Positions 1-5,525 of a stretch of DNA of 5,582 nt are shown here, piece by piece (the first letter of the stretch is position 1; every line of letters starts with the position of its first letter). The notes below the pieces were generated by a model, which was not told where the DNA came from, did not search any database, and saw only the letters and a program-made list of their open reading frames with translations. The position numbers and the translations under genes were made by a program. The DNA is from an uncultured Erysipelotrichaceae bacterium (lineage in GTDB: Bacteria; Bacillota_I; Bacilli_A; Erysipelotrichales; Coprobacillaceae). The DNA lies in assembly GCA_900544435.1 (NCBI GenBank), contig UQVG01000148.1, positions 1-5,582 on the forward strand, given 5' to 3'.

Positions 1-612
1 ATATTCATTATATTTTTTGTTATTGCTTATCTTTTTTCAAATCGTATTACCCCTAGAATTGAAAATATAGCTACCAAAGAAATAAATCAATTTATTCAAA
101 TACTTATCAATCATACTTCATTTACACAAAAAATAGATACACATAAACTTTATAAAAAAGAAAATAATTCCATTAGTTTTCAAATGAGTTATATCAATGA
201 TATTGCTTCTAATTACATCAACAATCTTGAAGAAACTCTTTTAAAGCTTGAAGAAGGCACTTTTCAACAAAAAGATAATTCCCCCTATAGTAAAAAACTT
301 TTAAAAATCAATCAACAAAAAGGCATAGTTGCTTATATTCCTGTTGGTTCACTTACCAATAATATTTTTTTACAAGATAGAGGCCCATCTTTTTCTATTA
401 AATATAAAACTCTTTCTTTAACCTCATCAAATATCAATAAAAAAATTAAAAATTACGGTATCAATCACCTTGCCATCTCTATCGATTTAAATATTACAAT
501 TATTTTACAAGTCCTTGTTCCCTTATATCATGAACACTTTAAAGAAAATTATACAATTCCACTTGTCTATGAAGTCATTGAAGGTGAGGTTCCCTCATGG
601 TATCAAAACTAA
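1..612 (+). CDS. yunB: Sporulation protein YunB, 5' end outside window
   Basis: The reading frame is open from base 1 with no stop, so the gene continues past the left edge. The internal ATG at 184 is not the start. 203 residues are visible. They begin with a hydrophobic stretch (IFIIFFVIAYLF) that looks like the end of an N-terminal membrane segment, followed by a helical region. The C-terminal half carries the family pattern as I recall it from Bacillus YunB: 'GSLTNNIFLQDRGPSFSIKY' (visible residues about 116-135), then 'KNYGINH', a beta-rich stretch with 'LQVLVPL', and a terminal 'VIEGEVPSWYQN'. In Bacillus, yunB is a mother-cell sporulation gene whose biochemical role is not settled. The visible length fits a full-size protein lacking only a few tens of N-terminal residues. 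The last codons overlap the next gene, which implies translational coupling. It is evidence that the host forms endospores. Confidence 0.85.
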   Translation: MFIIFFVIAYLFSNRITPRIENIATKEINQFIQILINHTSFTQKIDTHKLYKKENNSISFQMSYINDIASNYINNLEETLLKLEEGTFQQKDNSPYSKKLLKINQQKGIVAYIPVGSLTNNIFLQDRGPSFSIKYKTLSLTSSNINKKIKNYGINHLAISIDLNITIILQVLVPLYHEHFKENYTIPLVYEVIEGEVPSWYQN

Positions 613-1385
613 ACATTTTAAAAACATATTATCATCTTCCTCTAGAAGATCAATTTTCATTCATCTATGAAAATAAACATTATTATTTAACTAACAAGCC
701 TTTTCCTTTATACTATCAAGAATATATTTCTTTGCTTCAAATTAATCCGTTTAAAATTATCAACAATATTTACCAACAAAAACACTCACAAGGTTATATT
801 CTTTATCAGCTGAAAAGCATTCCAATAGATATACAAAAAATCATTTCTCTATCTCTTAAATCTCAAGAAACCAAAACAGTTAATAATATAAAAAAAGAAT
901 GGATCAAATACTATGAATCCATTCTTGTCTATACACCTTCAAATTCTTTAGAATACCAAGTTATCTATTACACCCTATTTACTCTATGTCAGGTATCTAT
1001 TGAGCTTTTAAATCATTATTTTTTACCCATAACATCCATCAGCCTGTCCTATCAACACAAAAAAATTCATTCATACGAAGATATTTATCTAATAGAAAAT
1101 ATAGAAATCAACATATACATGCATGATCTTTTCTGTTTATACCTAAATAATACTATTTCCATCTACCAATTAGAACAAATAATCAATGAATATAACCTAA
1201 CTTCAAAGGATCTACAAATTCTTTTATGTTATGCTCTTTTCCCTCAAACATGTCTTGTACATTTCCATGAAGATTCTTTAACAACAAAAAGAAAAAGATT
1301 AATAAAATATATTAAAAAATTATCTTCTCTCATTCTTCTTCTTCAAAAATATATTCAAATTCCTTCTCTTAAATGGATAAAATGA
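597..1385 (+). CDS. Putative YutH/CotS-like degenerate kinase-fold spore coat protein
   Basis: This 262-aa soluble protein starts at an ATG inside the end of yunB, 16 bases before that gene's last base. An AAGGTGAGG ribosome binding site at 581-589 lies 7 bases upstream, so the start is well supported. I do not recognise it with certainty. Several stretches follow the layout of the YutH branch of the CotS/aminoglycoside-phosphotransferase fold: an N-terminal 'YYHL' (11-14) with a beta hairpin, a central helix 'YYTLFTLCQVSIELLNHY' (124-141), 'SYQHKK' (151-156) where the family has a C-H-x-R/D motif, 'NIYMHDLFCLYL' (172-183) where it has D-H-x-x-R-D-L, and 'YALFPQ' (212-217). The catalytic Asp/Asn set of active kinases is not visible, so any phosphotransfer activity is doubtful. 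The protein is shorter than YutH (over 300 aa by memory). Coupling to yunB supports a sporulation role. An unrelated lineage-specific protein remains possible. Confidence 0.5.
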   Translation: MVSKLNILKTYYHLPLEDQFSFIYENKHYYLTNKPFPLYYQEYISLLQINPFKIINNIYQQKHSQGYILYQLKSIPIDIQKIISLSLKSQETKTVNNIKKEWIKYYESILVYTPSNSLEYQVIYYTLFTLCQVSIELLNHYFLPITSISLSYQHKKIHSYEDIYLIENIEINIYMHDLFCLYLNNTISIYQLEQIINEYNLTSKDLQILLCYALFPQTCLVHFHEDSLTTKRKRLIKYIKKLSSLILLLQKYIQIPSLKWIK

Positions 1386-1390
1386 ACAAT

Positions 1391-1430
1391 AAAACTACCG
1401 ATTTAATCATTTATTACATTTCGGTAGTTT
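1391..1430. terminator. Bidirectional intrinsic terminator between convergent genes
   Basis: A perfect 10-bp stem (AAACTACCGA at 1392-1401 with TCGGTAGTTT at 1421-1430) encloses a 19-base AT-rich loop. It sits between the stop of the + strand coat-like gene (1385) and the stop of the - strand carboxypeptidase gene (1452). Read on the - strand the stem is followed by TTTTATTGTTC, a fair T tract. On the + strand it is followed by TTTCCTATTT, which is weaker. It probably serves both genes, and the carboxypeptidase more efficiently. Confidence 0.7.
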
Positions 1431-1451
1431 CCTATTTAGAATAAGATATAC

Positions 1452-2147
1452 TTATTTATTCATTTTTACATACTCTTCTAAACATACTCCTAATTCATTA
1501 ATCTTTTTAGCGTGTTTTTTCCCCACATAACGATAATGCCATGGTTCATAGCCTACTTTTGTAATATCATTTTTACGCGTTGGATAGCGCAAAATAAAGC
1601 CATATCTCCAACTATTTTGTATCAACCATTGTTGTTCAGCCGTCTTTTCTTGACTATGATCAAGACGTTGATTGTTTATAGAAACAATATCTACTGCAAA
1701 TCCTAATTGATGTTCACTTGTTTTTGGTCTTGCCACCCAAAAAGCAGCTTTATCATATGCCTCTTGCTTTGAATATCCCTGTTTTAAATAATTATTAACT
1801 TTATTTTGATAAAGTTGCTCTTGTTTTTCATTTGTTCGATAAGAAGAACAAATCAATAAATTTAATCCTTCACTCTTGGCTACTTTTAACATTGCTGTTA
1901 AATCTTTATAAATTCTTCGATCAACTAATTGATTATTATTCAATCGTACTAAATCAACTTTCCAATCTTCAGGAATCGTATTTTCAAAATTAACTAATGT
2001 TAATAATTCATCATCATTGCTTTGATAATTTTTAATTTTATGTGTTACTAATTTATTTTGATGATTCATTAAAAAGCATAAACAAGTAACAATCCCTATC
2101 ATCAAAAAAATAACCCCTAATACCTTTATTTTATTAATTTTCTTCAC
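1452..2147 (-). CDS. Membrane-anchored VanY-type D-alanyl-D-alanine carboxypeptidase (peptidase M15B)
   Basis: The product is a zinc carboxypeptidase expected to remove the terminal D-Ala from peptidoglycan stem peptides outside the membrane. I place the start at the GTG ending at 2147 (231 aa) because AGAAGGAG at 2156-2163 sits exactly 8 bases upstream. The TTG seven codons earlier overlaps that binding site. Residues about 8-27 form one membrane segment after a Lys-rich N terminus. The M15B core follows: 'SSYRTNEKQ' (101-109), the metal motif 'SEHQLGFAVD' (144-153, ligands His146 and Asp153), and 'YEPWHYRYVG' (200-209, catalytic Glu201, ligand His204). All key residues are intact. No lipobox is convincing. 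No vanH/A/X-type ligase genes are nearby, so this looks like a housekeeping or stress-induced wall-trimming enzyme, not part of a glycopeptide-resistance cluster. Repeat boxes upstream match those of the neighbouring regulator operon. Confidence 0.9.
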   Translation of the reverse strand: MKKINKIKVLGVIFLMIGIVTCLCFLMNHQNKLVTHKIKNYQSNDDELLTLVNFENTIPEDWKVDLVRLNNNQLVDRRIYKDLTAMLKVAKSEGLNLLICSSYRTNEKQEQLYQNKVNNYLKQGYSKQEAYDKAAFWVARPKTSEHQLGFAVDIVSINNQRLDHSQEKTAEQQWLIQNSWRYGFILRYPTRKNDITKVGYEPWHYRYVGKKHAKKINELGVCLEEYVKMNK

Positions 2148-2166
2148 TTTAATCGCTCCTTCTAAC

Positions 2167-2212
2167 AAAAATGCATCCTTTTTACACTTTTAAGTGTATA
2201 AAAAAGATGCAT
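2167..2212 (-). terminator. Intrinsic terminator after the regulator-kinase-membrane protein operon
   Basis: On the - strand a long hairpin (ATGCATC at 2206-2212 pairing with GATGCAT at 2171-2177, continued by A/T pairs and by CACTT with AAGTG near the tip, with one mismatch and a bulge) is followed by TTTTTG. It lies 32 bases past the stop of the 216-aa protein gene and just before the carboxypeptidase ribosome binding site. It should stop most transcription from the three-gene operon, so the carboxypeptidase probably has its own promoter. Any such promoter must lie within or immediately upstream of this same hairpin. Confidence 0.75.
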
Positions 2213-2223
2213 AAAAACATCAC
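2195..2223 (-). promoter_or_regulatory. Tentative activator-dependent promoter of the carboxypeptidase gene
   Basis: A weak -10 (TATACA, 2200-2195) lies 17 bases from a poor -35 (GTGATG, 2223-2218), directly downstream of the tandem repeat boxes at 2226-2247. A promoter is needed here because a terminator separates the gene from the upstream operon, and a poor -35 beside direct repeats is typical of OmpR-family-activated promoters. Transcription starting here would begin inside the hairpin, so the carboxypeptidase mRNA would not carry the full stem. The exact hexamers are uncertain. Confidence 0.3.
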
Positions 2224-2225
2224 CA

Positions 2226-2247
2226 AAGAAGCATCAAAGTTGTATCA
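2226..2247 (-). promoter_or_regulatory. Tandem 11-bp repeat, candidate response-regulator site upstream of vanY-like gene
   Basis: On the - strand two consecutive 11-mers, TGATACAACTT (2247-2237) and TGATGCTTCTT (2236-2226), share a TGATRC head at helical-turn spacing. A weaker third copy may follow at 2225-2215. The first 16 bases match those in front of the response regulator gene with one mismatch. Head-to-tail repeats at 10-11 bp are the usual target of OmpR/PhoB-family dimers. The first TGA is also the stop codon of the preceding gene. The assignment to the neighbouring regulator is inference. Confidence 0.55.
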
Positions 2248-2895
2248 ATAACCTGAACTATCTGCTATATATGCTTGATTGTCTGCCATTTTAAACAAAT
2301 ACTTATAAGTTTCTTTATCAGATAAACCTAAGTATTTTCTTCCAAAAGCATAAATCTCTGTGTCCTCTTTATCGCCATATTTTTTATTATAATAATTATA
2401 CTGATATATCAAATGGGTATCAACATCAATCATAGCGTTAAAAATTCTTTCTTCATTTGTAAAACCCACTTGGTAGACACTTACATTTTTTTGAGAATTC
2501 AATCTATTACTATAGTGTTTCAATGTATAATTGTAACATACATAATTTTCATCAAAATTAAATTCTGTTAAAATACCTAGATTTTTTAATATATTTAATT
2601 GTTCATTAACAATCGTATGAATTTTTTGAATATTTTCATTACTCATATCTTGAACCTGTGTCGTAGTGATAATATCATTTCCTTTATTTTCATAATCAAC
2701 AATCAGTTCTAATTTTTCAGCAACTGAAAGTTTACTTGTTTGAATGTGATAGCCTTCATTTTTTATTTTTTCAATTTGAAGATGACCAATTAATTCATCA
2801 TCTTGTACTTTAGAAACAACTAAAGGAACTAATGGAATAATGATTAATAAAGTAATAGCAATGATAAACTTCATTATGTTTTTATAATTATTCAT
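2245..2895 (-). CDS. Membrane-anchored extracytoplasmic protein of unknown function, third gene of two-component operon
   Basis: I do not recognise this 216-aa protein. Residues about 9-27 form a single hydrophobic segment followed by a polar, Asn/Tyr/Lys-rich region, so the bulk should lie outside the membrane, either anchored or released. Residues from about 85 to 110 look helical. The stretch 'FNAMIDVDTHLIYQYNYYNK' has the alternating pattern of a beta strand pair and loosely recalls PepSY-type 'D-x-x-T-G' turns, but this is too weak for a family call. The start codon overlaps the kinase stop by one base (TAATG). AAGGAG at 2905-2910, 9 bases upstream, supports it. Its place directly behind the kinase and ahead of a terminator suggests it works with the sensor, for example as an accessory or an output of the same envelope response. 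That role is inference. Confidence 0.8.
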   Translation of the reverse strand: MNNYKNIMKFIIAITLLIIIPLVPLVVSKVQDDELIGHLQIEKIKNEGYHIQTSKLSVAEKLELIVDYENKGNDIITTTQVQDMSNENIQKIHTIVNEQLNILKNLGILTEFNFDENYVCYNYTLKHYSNRLNSQKNVSVYQVGFTNEERIFNAMIDVDTHLIYQYNYYNKKYGDKEDTEIYAFGRKYLGLSDKETYKYLFKMADNQAYIADSSGY

Positions 2896-4322
2896 TATTC
2901 TTTACTCCTTATAACAACTGTCACCGTTGTTCCTTTTCCTAAAGTACTTTCAAAATCAATCGTTCCCTGATGAATCTTAATAATTTGATCACATAGTGCA
3001 AGTCCTAATCCGGCACCACCTGCACTTCGAGAACGTGATTTATCAACCATATAAAATGCTTCCTTAATTTTATTTAACTCTTCAGCAGCCATGCCACATC
3101 CATTATCCTTGATTATAAACTGATATCCTTTTTCTAATCTATTTCCTTTTAAATATATTTTACCATTTTCACTTACTGCTTTACGGGCATTATCTAGTAA
3201 ATTTAAACATACTGTTTTCATTAAATCTGGTTCAATATAGAGTTCCCCAGGTTCAATTTTAGTAAAAAATTGAATTTGATTTTCTTTCATCAATAAATCC
3301 ACTGTATCTTCAATTCCCTGAAAAAATACTTCTGCAGAAATTCTATACAATTTAAAATCTTGTTTTTTTAAAACAACTAATTCTAACAATTTCATTGACA
3401 TCGATTCTAATCGCTTACCTTCTTCAACAATCAAATGAGAATAATTAACAATTTCTTCCTCATTTAAACGTTTAGAACGTAACATATCTCCATATCCTAT
3501 AATAGAAGTCAAAGGTGTTTTTAATTCATGAGCAAAATTTCCTACAAACAATTCTTGTCTTTCAACAGCTTCATGCAATTCTTTCATTGTTATTTCTAAA
3601 CGCTTTGCCATCATGTTAAAATCTTTTGTCAGTTGTCCAATTTCATCTTCACTACTTACCGTTAGTGGAACAATTGCATATCCATCAGCAATCCCCATTG
3701 TCGCTTTAGATAACTTTTTTATTGGACTAACAAGCCATCTTGTTATCACAAAAATAACAATAGCACTTACAGATAAAAGTATAAGTGTATAATAAAATAA
3801 TGTTCTAAATTGCTCTTCTCGATTTAAAAAAACTTCAGTAATATCTCGCATATTTTCAAAATAGAGATTTGTTTCATTCAAAGAAAAGTTTCTAAGTGCA
3901 AGTAATTTATAGTGATTTTTATTTTTTAAAACAACATATCCTCTTTCGTTTTGAGAAATTTTCTTAAAAAGATGCTGATCATTATCAAAAGAGTCATTTT
4001 GATAAACAACATGCCCATTTTCATCTCGAATACAAAACGAAACACTTCCATTAAATGTTTCAACTATCATATTAGAAAATAAGCTTTGCAACAAATCAAG
4101 ACGTTCTTGAGACGTATCTCCTTTTAGTGTCAATTCTTCTAAATATGGATATAATTCAAGCGTTAATGAATTGACTAAGATATCATTTTCTTGGTAAACA
4201 CTCTCTGTCTCGCGTTCAAAAGAGTTATTAAAGCTTGTTTGAATCAACATAGCCCCTCCTACACTAAAACAAATAAGCGTTATCGTCATGATACTAAAAT
4301 AAAGCTTCCAAAAAAATTTCAT
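2895..4322 (-). CDS. Sensor histidine kinase with HAMP domain (OmpR-system partner)
   Basis: This membrane kinase is predicted to autophosphorylate on His and pass phosphate to the regulator encoded just upstream. I start it at the ATG at 4322-4320 (475 aa), which overlaps the regulator stop by one base (TGATG) with GGAGG 7 bases upstream. The preceding in-frame TTG would be too close to that site. Layout: membrane segment 1 (about 8-28), an extracytoplasmic sensing region of about 145 residues (30-174), membrane segment 2 (about 175-195), HAMP (196-250, 'P-I-K-K-L' and 'DEIGQLTKDFN'), HisKA with 'FAHELKTPLTS' (phospho-acceptor His265), and the ATPase domain with N box 'NLLDNA' (374-379), G1 'DNGCGM' (406-411), G2 'GGAGLGLAL' (435-443) and 'GKGTTVTV' (462-469). 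All catalytic motifs are intact. The sensing region matches no domain I recognise, so the ligand is unknown. Confidence 0.93.
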   Translation of the reverse strand: MKFFWKLYFSIMTITLICFSVGGAMLIQTSFNNSFERETESVYQENDILVNSLTLELYPYLEELTLKGDTSQERLDLLQSLFSNMIVETFNGSVSFCIRDENGHVVYQNDSFDNDQHLFKKISQNERGYVVLKNKNHYKLLALRNFSLNETNLYFENMRDITEVFLNREEQFRTLFYYTLILLSVSAIVIFVITRWLVSPIKKLSKATMGIADGYAIVPLTVSSEDEIGQLTKDFNMMAKRLEITMKELHEAVERQELFVGNFAHELKTPLTSIIGYGDMLRSKRLNEEEIVNYSHLIVEEGKRLESMSMKLLELVVLKKQDFKLYRISAEVFFQGIEDTVDLLMKENQIQFFTKIEPGELYIEPDLMKTVCLNLLDNARKAVSENGKIYLKGNRLEKGYQFIIKDNGCGMAAEELNKIKEAFYMVDKSRSRSAGGAGLGLALCDQIIKIHQGTIDFESTLGKGTTVTVVIRSKE

Positions 4323-4978
4323 CAATCCGCCTCCAAACGATATCCAACTTTATAAACGGGAACAATTTTATCTTCTAATCCAAGTTTTTTTCGCATTCTT
4401 TGTACATGTAAATCAACAGTTCGGCTATCTCCCATATAATAATCACCCCAAACTGCTTCATAAATTCGATCACGAAATAAAGCAATATTTTTATTTTGAA
4501 TAAATAATAACAATAAATCATATTCTTTTACTGTTAGATTGATTATTTGATTATTTTTCCTAACAATACGCGAAAGTGTATCAACAGTAATATCATAAAC
4601 ACTTAAAACAGTTGCAGTTTTATGATAACGACGTAATACTGTTTCTACACGAGCTAGTAATTCAATAATTTCAAAGGGCTTTACTATATAGTCCTCAGCT
4701 CCCAATTTCAATCCCTTAACACGATCTTTTACATCGCTTTTAGCTATTAAAAAAATAACAGGAATTTCTAAAGGTCGAATATATTCCATCAATTCATATC
4801 CATTAATTTTTGGTAACATAATATCTAATAAAATTAAATCAAATTGTTGATGATCAATTAATTCAATAGCTTCTTTTCCATCAAAGGCACATACACAACA
4901 ATATCCAGCATCTGATAAATTAATTTTAATAAGTCTACTAATAGGTCTTTCGTCTTCGACAATCAATATTTTATTCAT
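4322..4978 (-). CDS. OmpR/PhoB-family response regulator with altered switch residue
   Basis: This 218-aa protein has an N-terminal receiver domain (1-115) and a C-terminal winged-helix DNA-binding domain (about 125-218). The acidic pocket is present (Glu8, Asp9), the phospho-acceptor is Asp52 in 'LLDIMLP', and the conserved Lys100 is in 'VKPF'. The wing is typical: 'LTVKEYDLLLLF', 'RDRIYEAVWG', 'RTVDLHVQRMRKKL' (recognition helix) and 'VYKVGYRLE'. The oddity is at residue 78: 'PVIFLIAKSD' has Ile (codon ATA) where the family almost always has Thr or Ser. That side chain normally contacts the phosphoryl group and drives the switch. It starts at the ATG at 4978-4976 behind GGTGAGGTGA. It is the first gene of the operon and overlaps the kinase by one base. 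Three TGATRC-type repeats lie immediately upstream, which suggests autoregulation. Confidence 0.93.
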   Translation of the reverse strand: MNKILIVEDERPISRLIKINLSDAGYCCVCAFDGKEAIELIDHQQFDLILLDIMLPKINGYELMEYIRPLEIPVIFLIAKSDVKDRVKGLKLGAEDYIVKPFEIIELLARVETVLRRYHKTATVLSVYDITVDTLSRIVRKNNQIINLTVKEYDLLLLFIQNKNIALFRDRIYEAVWGDYYMGDSRTVDLHVQRMRKKLGLEDKIVPVYKVGYRLEAD

Positions 4979-4997
4979 GAAATCACCTCACCATTTT

Positions 4998-5030
4998 ATC
5001 TTACATCAAAGTTGCATCATATTCGTATCA
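4998..5030 (-). promoter_or_regulatory. Three tandem 11-bp TGATRC repeats upstream of response regulator gene
   Basis: On the - strand three consecutive 11-mers, TGATACGAATA (5030-5020), TGATGCAACTT (5019-5009) and TGATGTAAGAT (5008-4998), lie head to tail 20-52 bases before the regulator start codon. The spacing of one helical turn and the direct orientation fit binding by an OmpR/PhoB-type dimer, most simply the product of the adjacent gene. Possible -10 elements are TAAGAT (5003-4998, inside the last box) or TATAAA (5038-5033, before the boxes). Depending on which is used, the boxes could activate or repress, and the sequence does not decide. Confidence 0.6.
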
Positions 5031-5079
5031 TTTTTATAAAAAAAACACACTTATTTGATAAGTGTGTAAGCTCCATCAT
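5017..5079 (-). other. Possible 20-codon leader ORF spanning the terminator
   Basis: On the - strand two adjacent ATG codons (5079-5074) open a 20-codon frame that runs through the terminator stem and T tract and ends in the TGA of the second repeat box. A weak TTAAGG lies 4 to 7 bases upstream of the two ATGs. If translated, ribosomes could melt the terminator. The peptide has no recognisable stalling motif, and a chance frame of this length is quite likely. Confidence 0.12.
5038..5067 (-). terminator. Strong intrinsic terminator upstream of response regulator gene
   Basis: On the - strand a perfect 10-bp stem (ACACACTTAT at 5067-5058 with ATAAGTGTGT at 5054-5045) with a 3-base loop is followed directly by a run of eight T (the T tract takes in the stem's final T). 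The orientation is clear from the T tract: it stops leftward transcription, about 60 bases before the regulator start codon. The + strand lacks a comparable T run. Confidence 0.75.
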
Positions 5080-5103
5080 GGAGCCTTAACTTTTCTTATA
5101 TTC
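5038..5103 (-). ncRNA. Candidate small RNA or attenuated leader of the regulator operon
   Basis: A promoter at 5109-5136 and a terminator ending at 5038 bound a transcript of about 66 nt. Read on the - strand it has a single-stranded A-rich 5' end, a small stem (GCTCCA with TGGAGC, 5070-5084, 3-base loop), then a second 10-bp stem and T tract. No longer gene lies on this strand to the right within the window, so the terminator has no other obvious customer. It could be an independent small RNA, or a leader in which termination limits read-through into the response regulator gene. I found no known riboswitch or T-box signature and no clear competing antiterminator stem. Confidence 0.35.
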
Positions 5104-5108
5104 GAAAA

Positions 5109-5136
5109 ATTATACTCCCAAGATTGATTAAATCAA
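5109..5136 (-). promoter_or_regulatory. Sigma-A-type promoter on the - strand, with palindrome over the -35
   Basis: TTGATT (5136-5131), a 16-base spacer and a perfect TATAAT (5114-5109) make the best promoter match in this intergenic region. The predicted start is near 5103, just before the two hairpins. A 7-bp inverted repeat (ATTGATT at 5123-5129, AATCAAT at 5131-5137) covers the -35 and could be an operator, although AT-rich palindromes also arise by chance. Confidence 0.5.
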
Positions 5137-5165
5137 TTAAATGGGTTATATAAAAATTATTATTA

Positions 5166-5210
5166 ATTTTCAAGCCAATTATTGAAAATAACAAAAGAAA
5201 ATAGTACAAC
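5166..5210 (+). promoter_or_regulatory. Tentative promoter and operator of the DUF3781 gene
   Basis: TTGAAA (5182-5187), 17 bases and TACAAC (5205-5210) form a moderate promoter upstream of the DUF3781 gene. The -35 lies inside one arm of an 8-bp inverted repeat (ATTTTCAA at 5166-5173, TTGAAAAT at 5182-5189, 8-base spacer), which could bind a repressor. In such AT-rich sequence other hexamer pairs are possible. Confidence 0.3.
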
Positions 5211-5268
5211 TAGAACATATAGTAAGTTGAAACTAATTGCTAAATAGTAATTTGTAGAGGAGATATTT

Positions 5269-5520
5269 ATGGAAGATAAACAAGTATTATTTAATAATAT
5301 AGATAAAGTTCACACTACCGAAATGGGTATTGATAGAATTAAGAAAAATCTTAAATTAGATACTGATGATGTTGTTGAGTATTGTAAGAATAAAGTTTTA
5401 GATAAAAATTGTAACATCTATAAACAGGGTAAAAATTGGTATTGTGAAATTGATAATATAAAAATAACAATCAATTCATATAGTTATACAATTATAACAG
5501 CACACAAATTAAAGAGGTAA
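5269..5520 (+). CDS. DUF3781 family protein
   Basis: This 83-aa cytoplasmic protein matches the DUF3781 family as I know it: 'NNIDKVHTTEMGIDRIKKNL' (9-28), then 'DTDDVVEYCKNKV' and a C-terminal 'GKNWYCEIDNIKITINSYSYTIITAHK'. Its length is normal for the family, whose function is unknown. It has no membrane segment. AGAGGAG at 5256-5262, 6 bases before the ATG, fixes the start. It diverges from the two-component operon and is followed after 5 bases by a probable GyrI-like effector-binding gene, so the two are likely co-transcribed. The surrounding intergenic sequence shows no insertion-sequence ends. The name is secure at family level; no role is claimed. Confidence 0.85.
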   Translation: MEDKQVLFNNIDKVHTTEMGIDRIKKNLKLDTDDVVEYCKNKVLDKNCNIYKQGKNWYCEIDNIKITINSYSYTIITAHKLKR

Positions 5521-5525
5521 AATAG

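Noticed and set aside
184..612. ATG at 184 as the start of yunB
   Set aside because: The frame is open all the way to base 1 and encodes an expected membrane segment and helical region, and no ribosome binding site precedes 184.
1440..1456. AATAAG/CTTATT inverted repeat at the carboxypeptidase stop
   Set aside because: It is a 6-bp, nearly all-AT match expected by chance here; the hairpin at 1391-1430 is a much better terminator.
1512..1706. 64-codon + strand frame
   Set aside because: It lies wholly inside the carboxypeptidase gene on the opposite strand, whose zinc motifs are intact, and has no clear ribosome binding site or recognisable product.
2070..2147. Lipoprotein signal in the carboxypeptidase N terminus
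   Set aside because: Cys22 and Cys24 lie in the membrane segment, but the residues before them (I-V-T and T-C-L) do not fit a lipobox.
2148..2168. TTG at 2168-2166 as the carboxypeptidase start
   Set aside because: It would overlap the AGAAGGAG site that is ideally spaced for the GTG at 2147-2145.
1452..4978. Vancomycin-resistance (van) gene cluster
   Set aside because: A two-component pair and a VanY-type enzyme are present, but there is no dehydrogenase, D-Ala-D-Lac/Ser ligase or VanX-type dipeptidase, and such regulator and carboxypeptidase neighbours occur widely.
5038..5087. Terminator for a + strand gene
   Set aside because: All genes to the left of it are on the - strand for over 3 kb, and the + strand T tract after the stems is weak.
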